Both the position numbers and the translations under genes were made by a program. From Sphingomonas abietis (GTDB lineage: Bacteria; Pseudomonadota; Alphaproteobacteria; Sphingomonadales; Sphingomonadaceae), in contig NZ_CP115174.1 of the NCBI RefSeq assembly GCF_027625475.1, positions 1,426,001-1,490,000 of the forward strand: a stretch of 64,000 bases of DNA, in the 5' to 3' direction. The notes beneath the pieces were generated by a model. It worked only from the letters and a program-made list of their open reading frames with translations. It had not been told where the DNA came from and ran no database searches. Positions 63,426 through 64,000 of the stretch are shown here, one piece after another (the stretch's first letter is position 1; the number at the start of each line of letters is the position of its first letter).

Positions 63426-64000
63426 GCCTTCGCCACCCGGACGCGCAAGAGCAGGACCGAAACGCCGCCGCACATTAGAGCGTAGAGCAGGAGCAAACCC
63501 AGTTCGGGGAGCGCCGTCCGCAGCGGAGCATCGAGATACTGCCCCATTTGCATGCGGATATAATGGGTAAGTGGCAGCATCTGGCTCCATATCCGGGCGA
63601 AACCGTTCCCGCCCTGGAGAGGCAATGTCGCACCCGAATAGGCCAGGGCAGACCCGGCGTAGATCGCGCTCGCCGAAAGGCCCGTGCCGATGTCGCCGGT
63701 TGCTACAACGAGGAGCGATGAGATGCCGGCGGTGCCGGCGAACAGTAACGCCTGACCCAGCACGAGCAGCATCAGGCTGCCATTGACCGGCCACGACCGA
63801 AACCATGTGATCCAGATCAGCCAGAGCGTACCCCAGATCGTTGCGACAAGCACATAGGGCAACATCTTGCCGACGAGAGCTGCACCCACATTGCCACTCC
63901 GCACCGCCCATCCGGCCAGTGATTTGTTCTCGATCTCGCGGCCGAGCGCGACGACGGTCATGCAGGCGACCAGAAGGTGCAGAACCGCCGGATCGATCAG
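63422..64000 (-). CDS. ABC-2 type permease, N-terminus outside window
   Basis: The frame is open to the window edge (upstream residues LIDPAVLHLLVAC). The visible 192 residues have four to five membrane helices (MLPYVLVATIWGTLWLIWIT, LMLLVLGQALLFAGTAGISS, SAIYAGSALAYSGATLPL, LGLLLLYALMCGGVSVLLLR) and the PLTHYIRMQ segment seen in ABC-2 exporters. It pairs with the overlapping downstream permease. Its ATPase or membrane-fusion partner is presumably encoded upstream, beyond the window. Confidence 0.82.
   Translation of the reverse strand: MIDPAVLHLLVACMTVVALGREIENKSLAGWAVRSGNVGAALVGKMLPYVLVATIWGTLWLIWITWFRSWPVNGSLMLLVLGQALLFAGTAGISSLLVVATGDIGTGLSASAIYAGSALAYSGATLPLQGGNGFARIWSQMLPLTHYIRMQMGQYLDAPLRTALPELGLLLLYALMCGGVSVLLLRVRVAKA

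Noticed and set aside
1..64000. CRISPR arrays, rRNA genes and intact tRNA genes
   Set aside because: No regularly spaced repeats, rRNA signatures or complete cloverleaf were found on reading; only the tRNA-Lys 3' remnant is present.

Overview
The window is high-GC alphaproteobacterial DNA, most likely from a sphingomonad (Sphingomonas/Sphingobium-like). The reasons are family-level: a large TonB-dependent receptor, tandem DNA ligase genes with Ku, a paired SRAP locus with an alphaproteobacterial LexA box (GTTC-N7-GTTC), HWE/HisKA_2 kinases with small single-domain receivers, a DUF4403 lipoprotein, and TraG/CopG conjugation remnants of a type common in sphingomonads. No rRNA, intact tRNA or CRISPR array was seen.

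Layout. 0-9 kb: end of a WYL-domain regulator, a DUF4174 protein, a catalase-family protein, an animal-type haem peroxidase and a TonB-dependent receptor ending at a strong hairpin. 8.7-10.8 kb: a phage-like fragment, a small three-repeat protein and a convergent membrane protein, then the displaced 3' end of a tRNA-Lys(CTT) gene, which looks like an integration scar. 11-24 kb: PilZ protein, glycosyltransferase, ECF sigma factor with stress-type proteins, a GAF-PAS-GGDEF-EAL protein, an NRAMP-type transporter broken by an in-frame TGA, a universal stress protein, a GGDEF protein and an MHYT-GGDEF-EAL protein. 24-43 kb: a graveyard of insertion sequences (IS5, IS110, IS701-like, IS3, IS21, ISL3-like pieces, most broken) and traG/copG fragments. 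It also carries an AT-rich GumK-like glycosyltransferase, a LOV blue-light HWE kinase with a single-domain receiver, a second GAF-PAS-GGDEF-EAL protein nearly duplicating the first, and a stand-alone EAL protein. Six c-di-GMP genes therefore lie within about 30 kb.

43-53 kb is a DNA repair region. Divergent SRAP genes share a LexA box, and one of them lacks the catalytic N-terminal cysteine. An AlkB-like dioxygenase and a thioredoxin follow on the plus strand. The minus strand carries LigC-type ligase, LigD, DUF72 and a truncated exonuclease III; the plus strand carries KTSC, Ku, a small protein and a GNAT protein. A deletion has joined the 3' ends of the thioredoxin and exonuclease III genes.

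53-59 kb holds a PAS-HisKA_2 kinase and a PAS-PAS hybrid kinase split by a complete IS3 element (3-bp target duplication, two codons before the phospho-acceptor His), plus a receiver paralogous to the LOV-linked one. 59-64 kb is one minus-strand run: two ABC-2 permeases, an alpha/beta hydrolase, a polyhydroxyalkanoate-system protein and a DUF4403 lipoprotein.

The main themes are c-di-GMP and light/stress sensing with exopolysaccharide-type glycosyltransferases in an IS-rich accessory segment, and a dense NHEJ/SOS repair locus. All functions are inferred from motifs read by eye; no database search was possible.
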